Of a stretch of DNA of 64,000 bases, positions 17,338 to 25,365 are shown piece by piece. The notes under the pieces were generated by a model. The model searched no databases. It saw only the letters and a list, made by a program, of their open reading frames with translations, and had not been told where the DNA came from. Position 1 is the stretch's first letter; every line of letters begins with the position of its first letter. The translations under genes were made by a program, and so were the position numbers. The DNA comes from Streptomyces sp. ISL-100 (GTDB lineage: Bacteria > Actinomycetota > Actinomycetes > Streptomycetales > Streptomycetaceae): NCBI RefSeq assembly GCF_018614615.1, contig NZ_JAGGOK010000008.1, positions 62,001 to 126,000 on the forward strand, read 5' to 3'.

Positions 17338-19051
17338 CGTCCGGCTCGTCCGTTCCGTCGGCGAAGACCGCCCGGTAGTCGTCCAGTTGCCAGAGCCGCG
17401 TGTGCGGGCCCACCGCGCGGATGCGACCCTCGTGGAGCCAGGCGACCTGGTCGGCGCGGGCCGCCGTCGAGGCCCGGTGCGCGATGAGCAGACGGGTGCC
17501 GGCCCCCGCGTCACGGGTGAGGGCCTCGCCGATCCGCAGCTCGGTGACCGTGTCGAGGCTGGAGGTCGCGTCGTCGAGGATCAGCAGCCGCCCCGGGTGC
17601 GCGAACGCCCTTGCCAGGCCCAGGCGCTGGGCCTCGCCGCCCGAGAGCGGAGCCTGCGCGCACGGGGTGTCGTAGCCGTGCGGCAGGCGGCGTACGAAGG
17701 TGTCGGCGCAGGCGGCCGAGGCCGCCTTCCGTACGGCCGGCGCGTCCGGTTCGTACCCGCCGAAGGCGATGGTCCCGCCCATCGTGCCGCCCAGCAGCGC
17801 GGGCCGCTCGAAGGCGTACCCGACCGCGCGGCGCAGGACGTCGTGGGGCAGCTCGCTCAGCGGGACGCCGTCGAGCGTGACCGTTCCCGCGTCGGGGTCG
17901 GCGAGGCGGCCCGCGACCGTGGCGAGGGTGGACTTGCCGGATCCGGAGCGGCCGACGAGGGCGAGCGAGGTGCCGCCGGGGACGGTGACGTCAAGGCCGT
18001 CCAGGATGGTTCGGTCACCGTGGACGACCGTGATGCCGCGCAGTTCCAGGGCCCCTTCCCCGGCCGGGAGTCGCGCGTCGCCGTACGCGGTGGCCGGTAC
18101 GGCGAGCAGGCCGGCGAGGCGGCGTGCCGCACCCCGGCTGCGCACCAGGCCGTTCAGCCGCCCGACCAGCATGCCGATTCCGGTCGCGAGCGCGGCGTAC
18201 CGAGCCGCGGCAAGCAGTCCGCCCAACGAGAGCTCGCCCGCCGCCAGGCGAGTTCCGGCCACCGCGAGTACGGCGATCTGGAGCAGGGGCACGACCACGG
18301 CGGCCTGCGCGGTGGAACGCCCCTGGACCCGCCACATCCGGTAACCCTGGGCGCTGAGGCCCGCCAGCGGTTCCAGGATGCGGGCCTGTTCGCGCCGGGC
18401 CGTACCCGCGGCCGCGATCGTACGGGCGCCGCCCACCGCCTCCACAAGCCGTGCGGCGATCTCGCCCTGGCTCTCCTGGTAGCGCGCGACGCTGTCGCCG
18501 GACTCCCGGACGAAGGCTTTCAGCAGGAGGAAGAGCAGCGGCATGCCGACGAGGAAGGCCCCGGCCGTCCACAGGTCGACGATCGCGAGGGCGACCAGCC
18601 CGCCGACGGGTGTCACGACGGCGGCGACCGTGCCCGCGAGCGCGGCCGGGGCGCCGCCCGCGTGGGCCGCGTTGCCGACCAGCCGGGCCACGATGTCGCC
18701 GGGCGGGACCCGGTCCGTGCAGCGCGGCCCGGCGGCCAGCACGTGTCCGAGCAGACGCCGGCGGAACCATGCCGTGGAGCGGGCGTTGGTGGTGCCGGTC
18801 AGCAGGCCGTCGAGTGCGTCGAGGACCACGAGCAGGCAGGTGAGGGCCGCGCAGGCGGTGAGCCAGGCGGTGGCGGGACGCCCCGAGAGCAGCAGGTCGA
18901 GGGTGTGGCCGAGCAGGGCGGGCAGTGCCAGGCCGGCCGCGGCGCCCGCTGTGCTGAGGACCAGGATCGCCGCACCGGGGAGCGCGCTGTGCCGGAGGGA
19001 GTCGCGCAGCAGCCGGTCGGCCAGGCGGTGTTGGTCACGCCTCTCGTCCAT
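17327..19051 (-). CDS. ramA: RamA-like ABC exporter (fused membrane and ATPase domains)
   Basis: A 574-aa half-transporter. Five to six membrane helices lie within residues about 20-290 (for example GAAILVLSTAGAAAGLALPA and MPLLFLLLKAFV). The ATPase domain shows LALVGRSGSGKSTLATVAG (Walker A, from about residue 362), LSGGEAQRLGLARAFAHP (signature) and LLILDDATSSLD (Walker B). It would pair with RamB to export the modified peptide. It follows ramS after a 123-nt gap that holds a hairpin, which may lower its expression relative to ramS. Confidence 0.9.
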   Translation of the reverse strand: MDERRDQHRLADRLLRDSLRHSALPGAAILVLSTAGAAAGLALPALLGHTLDLLLSGRPATAWLTACAALTCLLVVLDALDGLLTGTTNARSTAWFRRRLLGHVLAAGPRCTDRVPPGDIVARLVGNAAHAGGAPAALAGTVAAVVTPVGGLVALAIVDLWTAGAFLVGMPLLFLLLKAFVRESGDSVARYQESQGEIAARLVEAVGGARTIAAAGTARREQARILEPLAGLSAQGYRMWRVQGRSTAQAAVVVPLLQIAVLAVAGTRLAAGELSLGGLLAAARYAALATGIGMLVGRLNGLVRSRGAARRLAGLLAVPATAYGDARLPAGEGALELRGITVVHGDRTILDGLDVTVPGGTSLALVGRSGSGKSTLATVAGRLADPDAGTVTLDGVPLSELPHDVLRRAVGYAFERPALLGGTMGGTIAFGGYEPDAPAVRKAASAACADTFVRRLPHGYDTPCAQAPLSGGEAQRLGLARAFAHPGRLLILDDATSSLDTVTELRIGEALTRDAGAGTRLLIAHRASTAARADQVAWLHEGRIRAVGPHTRLWQLDDYRAVFADGTDEPDDDD

Positions 19052-19087
19052 GCGCGCTCGATTCCCTCCTTGTCGTACGGGGAGCTT

Positions 19088-19126
19088 TACGGCCCCAGGA
19101 GGCAGGCGGTGCCGCCCGGGGCCGTA
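19088..19126 (-). terminator. hairpin between ramS and ramA (possible attenuator)
   Basis: TACGGCCCC and GGGGCCGTA form a 9-bp stem around 21 nt, with an inner GC-rich pairing. It lies between ramS and ramA, where partial termination would let the peptide gene be transcribed more than its exporters. Confidence 0.6.
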
Positions 19127-19131
19127 TCTCC

Positions 19132-19157
19132 GTCAGAGCACCTCGTCAGAGCACCTC
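19132..19157. repeat. tandem 13-mer after ramS
   Basis: GTCAGAGCACCTC occurs twice back to back, directly between the ramS stop and the hairpin before ramA. Its role is unknown; slippage or an RNA element are possible. Confidence 0.7.
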
Positions 19158-19174
19158 GGAGATGTGTGCCGACG

Positions 19175-19297
19175 TCACAGACACAGCAGGAAGCTGTTGG
19201 AGCTGTGCTTGTCGCACGCCAGCAGGCTCAGGCTGCTCTGGTCGCCGCCGCCGTCGGTCTCGGGGGTCTCCAGGCTCTGAAGGTCGAGGAGTGCCAT
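19175..19297 (-). CDS. ramS: class III lanthipeptide precursor (RamS/AmfS-like, 40 aa)
   Basis: The 40-codon frame starts MALLDLQSLE, which carries the LxLQxxE-type leader helix recognised by class III synthetases (S. coelicolor RamS begins MNLFDLQSME). The C-terminal core contains two SxxSxxxC motifs, SSLSLLAC and SSNSFLLC, separated by DKH; each could give a labionin or lanthionine plus dehydroalanine. A GAAGGGA sequence precedes the start. It sits between the synthetase and the exporters, exactly as in SapB clusters. The core differs from SapB and AmfS in sequence. Confidence 0.92.
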   Translation of the reverse strand: MALLDLQSLETPETDGGGDQSSLSLLACDKHSSNSFLLCL

Positions 19298-19378
19298 GGT
19301 GGTTCCCTTCGGTTGTCCGTTCCCGTGGGGACGGGGTTTCTTGGTGCGGTACGGCTCCGGGTCGGAACCGGACCGGTT

Positions 19379-21955
19379 CTAGGGCCGCCGGAGCGGCGGG
19401 AGGAAGGGCAGGTGCGCGCCGGTGCCGTGTGCCGCCGCCAGGGCGAGGAGTACGCCGGCGCCGCCGGTGCCGAGGTCCATGGAAAGGCGCATCATCTGGT
19501 CGCCGGGGAAGGCGAGTCGGCCTTCGTAGGGCAGGGCGTACCAGCCGAGGCCGTCGAGCTGAGCCGCAAGGTGGCCGGGGGCGGCCTCCGGTGCGGTGGT
19601 CCTCGCCAGGTGGAGGACCATGCCGGCCCGCCCGTTGAACAGCCCGGGCTGGGCGTAGTAGCGCGACCGGGCGGCCCGCACGATGCCGGCTCGCGCCGCC
19701 TCGAACTCCTCGTCCTCGCGGTGCGCGAGAAAGTCGTCGATCACCATGCCCATGCCGACGGACCCGGCCCCGAGGTAGGGCATGGTGCGCGTCCCCTCGT
19801 CGACGAGCAGCGTGCCCGCGCTGTTGCGGACACAGCGCGCGAGGTCGGCGCGCAGCGCGTCGGCGGCCAGGTCGAGGAGCTGCGGGGCGCCCGTGTCCTC
19901 GTACAGCCGCAGGAAGAGCAGGGCGGATCCGGTGGCGCCGTGGAGCAGCCCGGCGCGCTTGCCGGGTTTTGACTGCTGCTGGTCGGCGAGCAGTTGGGCC
20001 GCTGTCAGCGCCTGCTCACGGAGGGACGTTTCCCCGGAGGTGCGGGAGAGCTCGGCGAGTACGAGACCGATACCGGCGAGCCCCCCGTACAGCCCGGGAA
20101 CCAGTCGCTGCCACTTCTCGTCCAGCACCCGCTGGACGAGTTCCAGTGCGCGTTCGCGGTGGCCGAGGCCGTCGAGGACGTGGGCGACGCCCGTCAGTCC
20201 GTCGTAGAGGCCGAGCGGTGTGCCGAGCGGCGGCGGGGCGGTCTGCCGCAGCAGCCATTCCTCGCCCTGCTCGTACCGTGGCAGACCGGCCTGGCCGAAC
20301 GCGTGGAGCACCCCGGCGGCGCCGTGGGCGATGCCGAGTCCGCCCCCGTCCGCGAACTGGGCGATGTCGCCGGGGAAGATCCGGTCGTCGCGTCCGGGGC
20401 TGGCCGAGGCCAGGATGCCCGCGGCGATCGAGTCACGGCTGCGCGGCCAGTCGGCCGGCTCCGCCGGCACGTACGGCTCGGCCGGGGCCCGGCCGGCCCG
20501 GTCCGTACCGCAGATCACCTCGGTCGCCGCGTCCAGGAACTTCTGCGGTACGTCCGGGAACTGGCGCGCCACGATCTGCGCCAGATGGTGCGCCTTGTCG
20601 CGGTCGACGACCAGCAGGGTCGTCATCGGCAGGAAAAGGGCCAGCCGCAGACAGGCGAGGGCGTAGAGGTCCACGTCGAACCCGGTGCGTTCGCGGGGCG
20701 CGATGAAGCCGGGGTGCGCAATGGCCTGGCGGTGGTTCTCGTCGACGTGCGCGGCGGCCTCGAAGTCCAGCAGGCGTACGGACTCCTCGTCCGGCCCGAC
20801 CATGATGTTGAACATGTGCAGGTCGTTGAAGACGACCCCGCGGCTGTGGACGGCGGCGACCGCCTCCTCGACGGCGCGGTGGATACGCAGCGCCCAGCGG
20901 GTGTAGTCCGCGACGGCGGCCGGGTCCGGCTCGGGTTCGAGCAGCGGGTGGCGCTGTGCGAAGAAGGAGTTGAGCGTCCGCCCGGGCAGGTGGTCCATCA
21001 CCAGGAAGCTGTGGTCACCGAGCATGAACCAGTCGCGGGCCTCGGGGGCGACGCCGAGCCCGGACAGCCGTTCCAGCGCGGCCCGCTCCCGCTCCAGGCG
21101 CGTTACGGCGTCGGCCCGGTCGGCGGCGAGCCCGGCATGCGGCCGCGCCTCCTTGAGGACCACTTTCTCACCGCTGCGCAGGTCCTCGCCGAGGTAGACC
21201 CCGCCGCCGTTGGAGAAATGCAGGGCGCTCTCGATGCGATACGGCAGGTCGTTGATGGTGGTCGCGTTGCGGGCCGCGAGGTGCGGCTCCAGGAACGCCG
21301 GAAGCTCCACCCACTCGGGCACGTGGAAGGCCGGCTCACGCAGGTCCGGGACGAGAGTGCCTTCCGGGTTCTCGATCGCCGGGACCAGGGCGCCGGTGGC
21401 GTCGACGCAGTAACGGTGCGCGAATCCGCCGTAGCGGACGTACAGCGGGCCGTTGCCCCAGCGCAGATCGGTGAGGATGTACGGTCCGGGCTCCCCGTCG
21501 AGCAGATCGCCCAGCTCCCGGAGTATGAGGTGCAGTTCAGCCTCGTCGGCGGGATAGAGCGTGGCGAACTTGCCGCTGGAGCCGCGCCCGGCGTACTTGG
21601 AATTGCGCAGGTGGAGCGGCTGCGGACCCGGTACGAACTTGAACGGGACGGCGCGCGGGACGCAGAAGTCCCACACCTTGGCCGCCGTCTTCTCCGCGTT
21701 GTCGAGACAGGCCGAAACGTGGATCTTCCAGCCCTGCGCCGGCCGGCCGGGCAGCGGCGCGCCCTCGGCATCGACCGGGTTGATGTGCATCCAGTCACCG
21801 GAGACGAACCGGCGCCATCCGTGGGGGAGTTCGCGCTGGGCGGCCTCGAAGAGAGGCATCGACGACGCCTGCCCCTCGCGGCCCGGGGACGGCCGGTCCG
21901 GAGTCTCGTAGAACTGTCCGTCGGCGAGGCAGAAAACCTCGTACCGGTTGTCCAT
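19379..21955 (-). CDS. ramC: class III lanthipeptide synthetase (RamC/AmfT-like)
   Basis: An 858-aa trifunctional enzyme. The N-terminal lyase region covers residues about 1-220 (including CLDNAEKTAAKVWDFCVP and RGSSGKFATLYPADE). A Ser/Thr-kinase-like domain follows (KVVLKEARP lysine; VVFNDLHMFNIMV catalytic loop; LLDFEAAAHVD in place of DFG). The C-terminal LanC-like cyclase covers residues about 530-858 and lacks the zinc ligands of true LanC, as expected for class III. It phosphorylates and dehydrates Ser residues of RamS and forms the rings. The start has GAGGGGGGA upstream. Confidence 0.93.
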   Translation of the reverse strand: MDNRYEVFCLADGQFYETPDRPSPGREGQASSMPLFEAAQRELPHGWRRFVSGDWMHINPVDAEGAPLPGRPAQGWKIHVSACLDNAEKTAAKVWDFCVPRAVPFKFVPGPQPLHLRNSKYAGRGSSGKFATLYPADEAELHLILRELGDLLDGEPGPYILTDLRWGNGPLYVRYGGFAHRYCVDATGALVPAIENPEGTLVPDLREPAFHVPEWVELPAFLEPHLAARNATTINDLPYRIESALHFSNGGGVYLGEDLRSGEKVVLKEARPHAGLAADRADAVTRLERERAALERLSGLGVAPEARDWFMLGDHSFLVMDHLPGRTLNSFFAQRHPLLEPEPDPAAVADYTRWALRIHRAVEEAVAAVHSRGVVFNDLHMFNIMVGPDEESVRLLDFEAAAHVDENHRQAIAHPGFIAPRERTGFDVDLYALACLRLALFLPMTTLLVVDRDKAHHLAQIVARQFPDVPQKFLDAATEVICGTDRAGRAPAEPYVPAEPADWPRSRDSIAAGILASASPGRDDRIFPGDIAQFADGGGLGIAHGAAGVLHAFGQAGLPRYEQGEEWLLRQTAPPPLGTPLGLYDGLTGVAHVLDGLGHRERALELVQRVLDEKWQRLVPGLYGGLAGIGLVLAELSRTSGETSLREQALTAAQLLADQQQSKPGKRAGLLHGATGSALLFLRLYEDTGAPQLLDLAADALRADLARCVRNSAGTLLVDEGTRTMPYLGAGSVGMGMVIDDFLAHREDEEFEAARAGIVRAARSRYYAQPGLFNGRAGMVLHLARTTAPEAAPGHLAAQLDGLGWYALPYEGRLAFPGDQMMRLSMDLGTGGAGVLLALAAAHGTGAHLPFLPPLRRP

Positions 21956-22020
21956 GGGTCCCCCCTCGGCTGCGGTGACATCGAGATTTCCACGCAGCCG
22001 CGGGGGAAGAACAGTCACAG

Positions 22021-22037
22021 CTGTCACGTCGTGACAG
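22021..22037. promoter_or_regulatory. palindrome in the ramC promoter region
   Basis: CTGTCACGTCGTGACAG is a perfect 8+1+8 palindrome centred about 75 nt upstream of the ramC start. Next to it, GTCACAG continues the same half-site. It is a candidate site for RamR or another regulator of the ram operon; the true RamR site could not be checked. Confidence 0.6.
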
Positions 22038-22125
22038 TGCGGTACTCATAGGTAAAGAACCGTTCGCACGCGTTCGAGAGAACGCGGGTCCGCCCGCCCA
22101 GCCCAGCCCAGCCCGTCCCGGCCCG

Positions 22126-22359
22126 TCACTCCTCCGGCGGGAAGACCACCTCCCCGCTGCCCACCAGCGTGATCGCGATCGCCTCGACCGGGCAGCCCTC
22201 CGCCGCCGCCAGCACCTTCTCGTTCGCGTCGAGGTCCGGGGCCGCCGGGTGCGACTGGCGGGCGGCGTCGAGGGTGAAGGCGCCCGGCGCGTGGTTCAGG
22301 CACATGCCGGAGCCGATGCACACCGCCCGGTCGACCTCGACGTGCCAGCGGTCCCCCAT
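22126..22359 (-). CDS. small 3Fe-4S ferredoxin
   Basis: A 77-aa ferredoxin. Cysteines lie in VCIGSGMCLNHAPGAF (CX5C) and AAEGCPVEAI, the three-cysteine pattern of 3Fe-4S ferredoxins that reduce bacterial P450s. The start overlaps the aldehyde dehydrogenase stop as TGATG, so the two are co-translated. Because the pair lies under KstR-type boxes, this ferredoxin is a candidate electron donor for CYP125 at 33471; that link is inferred. Confidence 0.92.
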   Translation of the reverse strand: MGDRWHVEVDRAVCIGSGMCLNHAPGAFTLDAARQSHPAAPDLDANEKVLAAAEGCPVEAIAITLVGSGEVVFPPEE

Positions 22360-23819
22360 CACGCCTCCCCGTGGCCGGCGGGGAGGTGGATCATCTTGTG
22401 CTCCAGGTATTCGCCATATCCCTCGGGCCCGAACTCCCGCCCCAGACCGGAGTTCTTGTAGCCACCGAAGGGCCCGAGCATGTCGATGCTGAAGGTGTTC
22501 ACGGAGTACGTTCCGGTCCTGACCCGGCGCGCGATGTCGATGCCGTGGTCTGTGTCGGCGGTCCAGACGCTGCCGCTCAGCCCGTACTCGGAGTCGTTGG
22601 CGATCCGCACCGCCTCGCGCTCGTCGTCGTACGGCAGCAGGCAGATGACCGGCCCGAAGATCTCCTCGCGGGCGATCCGCATCGAGTTGTCGACCCCGCC
22701 GAAGAGCGTCGGCTCGACGTACCAGCCCCGCTCCATGCCCGCCGGACGCCCGCCGCCCGTGAGGATCTTCGCGCCCTCCTCCTGCCCGATCCTGATGTAG
22801 TCCAGGGAGCGCTGCTGCTGACGCCTGGCGACGAGGGGGCCGACCTCGGTGGCCGGGTCGAGCGGGTCGCCGACCTTGAGCGCACCGGCCGCCGCGGCGA
22901 ACGCCTCGGCGAACTCGTCGTAGCGCGAGCTCGGGGCGAGGATGCGGGTCTGGGCCACACAGGCCTGCCCGTTGAGCATCCAGGCGAAGGGGACGATCCC
23001 CGCGACGGTCGTGGCCAGATCCGCGTCGGGGAGGATCACGGCCGCCGACTTGCCGCCCAGCTCCAGTGTCACGCGGGTGAGATTGCGCGAGGCGACCTCC
23101 ATGACGCGCCTGCCCGCCGCGACCGAGCCGGTGAACGACACCTTGTCGACGCCGGGATGCCCGACCAGGTACTCGCTGACCTCCCGGTCGGCCGGGATGA
23201 TCGACAGGACGCCCTCCGGCAGCCCGGCCTCGGTGGCGATCTCGGCCAGGATGTACGCGTCGAGCGGCGTCTCGGGCGACACCTTGAGTACGGCCGTGCA
23301 CCCCGCCAGCAGCGCGGGCGCGAGCTTGGCCGCCGCCGTGAACTGCGGGACGTTCCACGGCACGACGGCCGCGACCACCCCGGCCGGTTCGCGACGTACG
23401 AGAATCGACCCGAGCACGCCGGTCCGCCGCTCCTCGTGCGGGAAGTCGCGCGCGACGGTGATCGTGGCGTCCCAGACCATCATCGCGGCCAGCGCCTGCA
23501 TCATGACGCTCGCGGTGTACGGCGTTCCGTTCTCGGAGGTGATGCTGCGGGCGATCTCCTCGTGCCGTACGGCGATCGCGTCCTTGATCCGCGTGACGAC
23601 GGCGATCCGCTCGTCGAGCGTCATCCGGGGCCAGGGCCCTTCGCCGAACGCCGTGCGCGCCGCCGCGACCGCGCGGTCGACGTCGGCGCGGGACGCGTGC
23701 GGCACGCGGCCGATGACCTGTTCGGTGTGCGGCGAGACGACCTCGATGAACTCGGTCCCCAGCGGATCGGTCAACTCGCCACCGATGTAAAGCTTCCGGT
23801 GCTCCACAAGCTCGGTCAT
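22359..23819 (-). CDS. aldehyde dehydrogenase family protein
   Basis: A 486-aa NAD(P)-dependent aldehyde dehydrogenase. It has the NAD-binding AVVPWNVPQFTAAAKLAPAL, FTGSVAAGRRV, the catalytic Glu motif LELGGKSAAVILPDAD, the catalytic Cys in NGQACVAQTRI and EEIFGPVICLLPYDD. It is co-translated with the ferredoxin. The promoter region shared with the hydrolase at 24042 contains one perfect and one imperfect KstR box. A role in oxidising the aldehyde formed from a sterol side chain by CYP125 is plausible but inferred. Confidence 0.93.
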   Translation of the reverse strand: MTELVEHRKLYIGGELTDPLGTEFIEVVSPHTEQVIGRVPHASRADVDRAVAAARTAFGEGPWPRMTLDERIAVVTRIKDAIAVRHEEIARSITSENGTPYTASVMMQALAAMMVWDATITVARDFPHEERRTGVLGSILVRREPAGVVAAVVPWNVPQFTAAAKLAPALLAGCTAVLKVSPETPLDAYILAEIATEAGLPEGVLSIIPADREVSEYLVGHPGVDKVSFTGSVAAGRRVMEVASRNLTRVTLELGGKSAAVILPDADLATTVAGIVPFAWMLNGQACVAQTRILAPSSRYDEFAEAFAAAAGALKVGDPLDPATEVGPLVARRQQQRSLDYIRIGQEEGAKILTGGGRPAGMERGWYVEPTLFGGVDNSMRIAREEIFGPVICLLPYDDEREAVRIANDSEYGLSGSVWTADTDHGIDIARRVRTGTYSVNTFSIDMLGPFGGYKNSGLGREFGPEGYGEYLEHKMIHLPAGHGEA

Positions 23820-23891
23820 GACTTCTGCCTCCCAGGGCCCGGGGCCCGCGACGCTGCGTGGGCGTCCGAATATCTGACGGTGCATCAGAAC

Positions 23892-23905
23892 TGATACCAG
23901 TTCCA
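23892..23905. promoter_or_regulatory. imperfect KstR-type box upstream of the aldehyde dehydrogenase
   Basis: TGATACCAGTTCCA fits TNNAACNNGTTNNA except that AAC is TAC. It lies 73 nt upstream of the aldehyde dehydrogenase start and 80 nt from the perfect box. Confidence 0.5.
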
Positions 23906-23971
23906 GTCGGGGGAGTCCATGACCCGGTGCGGGCAGAACCCCTTTGCAAAGAAGTCGACTTGGGCGACTAT

Positions 23972-23985
23972 TGGAACGAGTTCTA
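23972..23985. promoter_or_regulatory. KstR-type operator upstream of the metallo-hydrolase
   Basis: TGGAACGAGTTCTA matches TNNAACNNGTTNNA exactly. It is 57 nt upstream of the hydrolase start (24042) and in the shared divergent promoter region with the aldehyde dehydrogenase. Confidence 0.78.
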
Positions 23986-24041
23986 GTCTTGGCCGCCCGA
24001 GCACCGGGGCCGGCGGGGAACGACTGAGGAATCGGGGATCC

Positions 24042-25079
24042 ATGTCGCAGGTGACCGACCACGGCGGTGGCGTGTGGTCCCTCAAGGTCCCCATTCCGGA
24101 CAACCCGCTCGGCCACACCCTGGTTCACGTGCTCGACACCGACGACGGACCGGTACTGATCGACACGGGGTGGGACGACCCGGCGTCGTGGGACAGGCTG
24201 GTCGCCGGTCTCGCCGCGCTCGGTACGTCCGTCACCGACATCCACGGCGTGGTCATCACCCACCACCACCCCGACCACCACGGCCTGTCCGGCCAGGTGC
24301 GCGACGCGTCCGGTGCGTGGATCGCCATGCACGCCGCCGACACGGAGGTCGTACGCCGGACCCGCGGCGCGGAGCCCGGCACCTGGCTGGACTACATCAC
24401 CGCCAAGCTCACCGCCGCCGGCGCCCCCGACGACCACCTCGCCCCGCTCCGCGCCGCCCGCGACTCGGGCCGCATGCGCACCCTCCCCGGCCTCAGGGCC
24501 GCCCTCCCCGACCGCGAGATCGTCCCCGGCGACCTGCTCCCGCTCACCGGCCGCCGCCTGCGCGCGGTCTGGACGCCGGGGCACACCCCCGGCCACGTCT
24601 GCCTCCACCTGGAGGAAGCCCACCCGGCCGACCTCCCCGGCAACGGCCGGCTTTTCTCCGGCGACCACCTGCTGCCCGGCATCACCCCGCACATCGGCCT
24701 GTACGAGGACCCGGACGACACCACGGTCACCGATCCCCTGGGCGACTACCTCGACTCCCTCGAACGCATCGCCCGCCTGGCCCCCGCCGAGGTGCTCCCG
24801 GCCCACCAGCACGCGTTCACCGACGCCCCCGCCCGCGTACAGGAACTCCTCGACCACCACGAGGACCGCCTCACCGGCCTGCGCGCCCTGCTCGCCACGC
24901 CCCTCACCCCCTGGCAGCTCGCCGAGCGCATGGAGTGGAACCGCCCCTGGGCGGAGATCCCGTACGGGTCGAGGAACATCGCGGTGTCGGAGGCGGAGGC
25001 CCACCTGCGCCGCCTGGTGAAGCTGGGGCACGCGGAGGCGGTGCCGGGCGGGGACCCGGTGACGTACGTCGCCGTTTGA
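24042..25079 (+). CDS. MBL-fold metallo-hydrolase
   Basis: A 345-aa beta-lactamase-fold hydrolase. The zinc motif appears as VVITHHHPDHHGLSGQV (residues about 70-86). The later metal ligands appear as TPGHTPGHVCLHL (about 183-195) and GRLFSGDHLLPGITPHIG (about 205-222). The C-terminal winged-helix-like region (TPWQLAERMEWN) is typical of the LACTB2/RNase-Z-like hydrolase branch. A perfect KstR box in its promoter suggests a place in the steroid regulon, perhaps as a thioesterase or lactonase. The substrate is unknown. Confidence 0.9.
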   Translation: MSQVTDHGGGVWSLKVPIPDNPLGHTLVHVLDTDDGPVLIDTGWDDPASWDRLVAGLAALGTSVTDIHGVVITHHHPDHHGLSGQVRDASGAWIAMHAADTEVVRRTRGAEPGTWLDYITAKLTAAGAPDDHLAPLRAARDSGRMRTLPGLRAALPDREIVPGDLLPLTGRRLRAVWTPGHTPGHVCLHLEEAHPADLPGNGRLFSGDHLLPGITPHIGLYEDPDDTTVTDPLGDYLDSLERIARLAPAEVLPAHQHAFTDAPARVQELLDHHEDRLTGLRALLATPLTPWQLAERMEWNRPWAEIPYGSRNIAVSEAEAHLRRLVKLGHAEAVPGGDPVTYVAV

Positions 25080-25096
25080 AGTACGGCGTACAGACC

Positions 25097-25132
25097 GGTC
25101 CGTTTCGCGGACCGACCGCCCCCCCGGGGCGG
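25097..25132 (+). terminator. paired hairpins after the metallo-hydrolase
   Basis: GGTCCG/CGGACC (loop TTTCG) at 25097-25113 and CCGCCCC/GGGGCGG (loop CCC) at 25116-25132 follow the stop within 55 nt. They probably end the hydrolase transcript just before the riboswitch. Confidence 0.68.
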
Positions 25133-25144
25133 CCTGTTACGGGC

Positions 25145-25266
25145 CGGTACAGTGTGCGAGTCGTCAGCATGCCGTTCTGGGGGAAGCCGGTGCGAATCCG
25201 GCACTGACCCGCAGCCGTGAGCCGCCCCTCGTGGGCGGTGAGTCGGAACGCCCGGTCCGGCATGAC
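25145..25266 (+). promoter_or_regulatory. cobalamin riboswitch
   Basis: The core reads GGGAAGCCGGTGCGAATCCG, then GCACTGACCCGCAGCCGTGA, followed by a GCCGCCC/GGGCGG stem and AGTCGGAACGCCCGG. This is the conserved order of the cobalamin riboswitch, including the CCGCAGC element and the TCGG(A)A-C box. It lies about 100 nt upstream of a five-gene ECF transporter operon. High cobalamin would be expected to lower its expression. Confidence 0.93.
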
Positions 25267-25365
25267 TACTGGCTCGGCACCGTCGAGGTATACGGAGCCG
25301 GAGCCTGGTGCGTGGTTTCCGCGTGCCCGGGCCCGGCTCCTCAGCAGGAGAGGCCCCCGCCCGTC

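Noticed and set aside
19994..22051. Plus-strand frame of 685 codons opposite ramC
   Set aside because: Antisense to the clear class III synthetase; no recognisable motifs.
22359..25031. Minus-strand frame extending the aldehyde dehydrogenase upstream to 25031
   Set aside because: The upstream part is antisense to the metallo-hydrolase and has no domain; the ATG at 23819 has a good ribosome-binding site and the standard ALDH N terminus.
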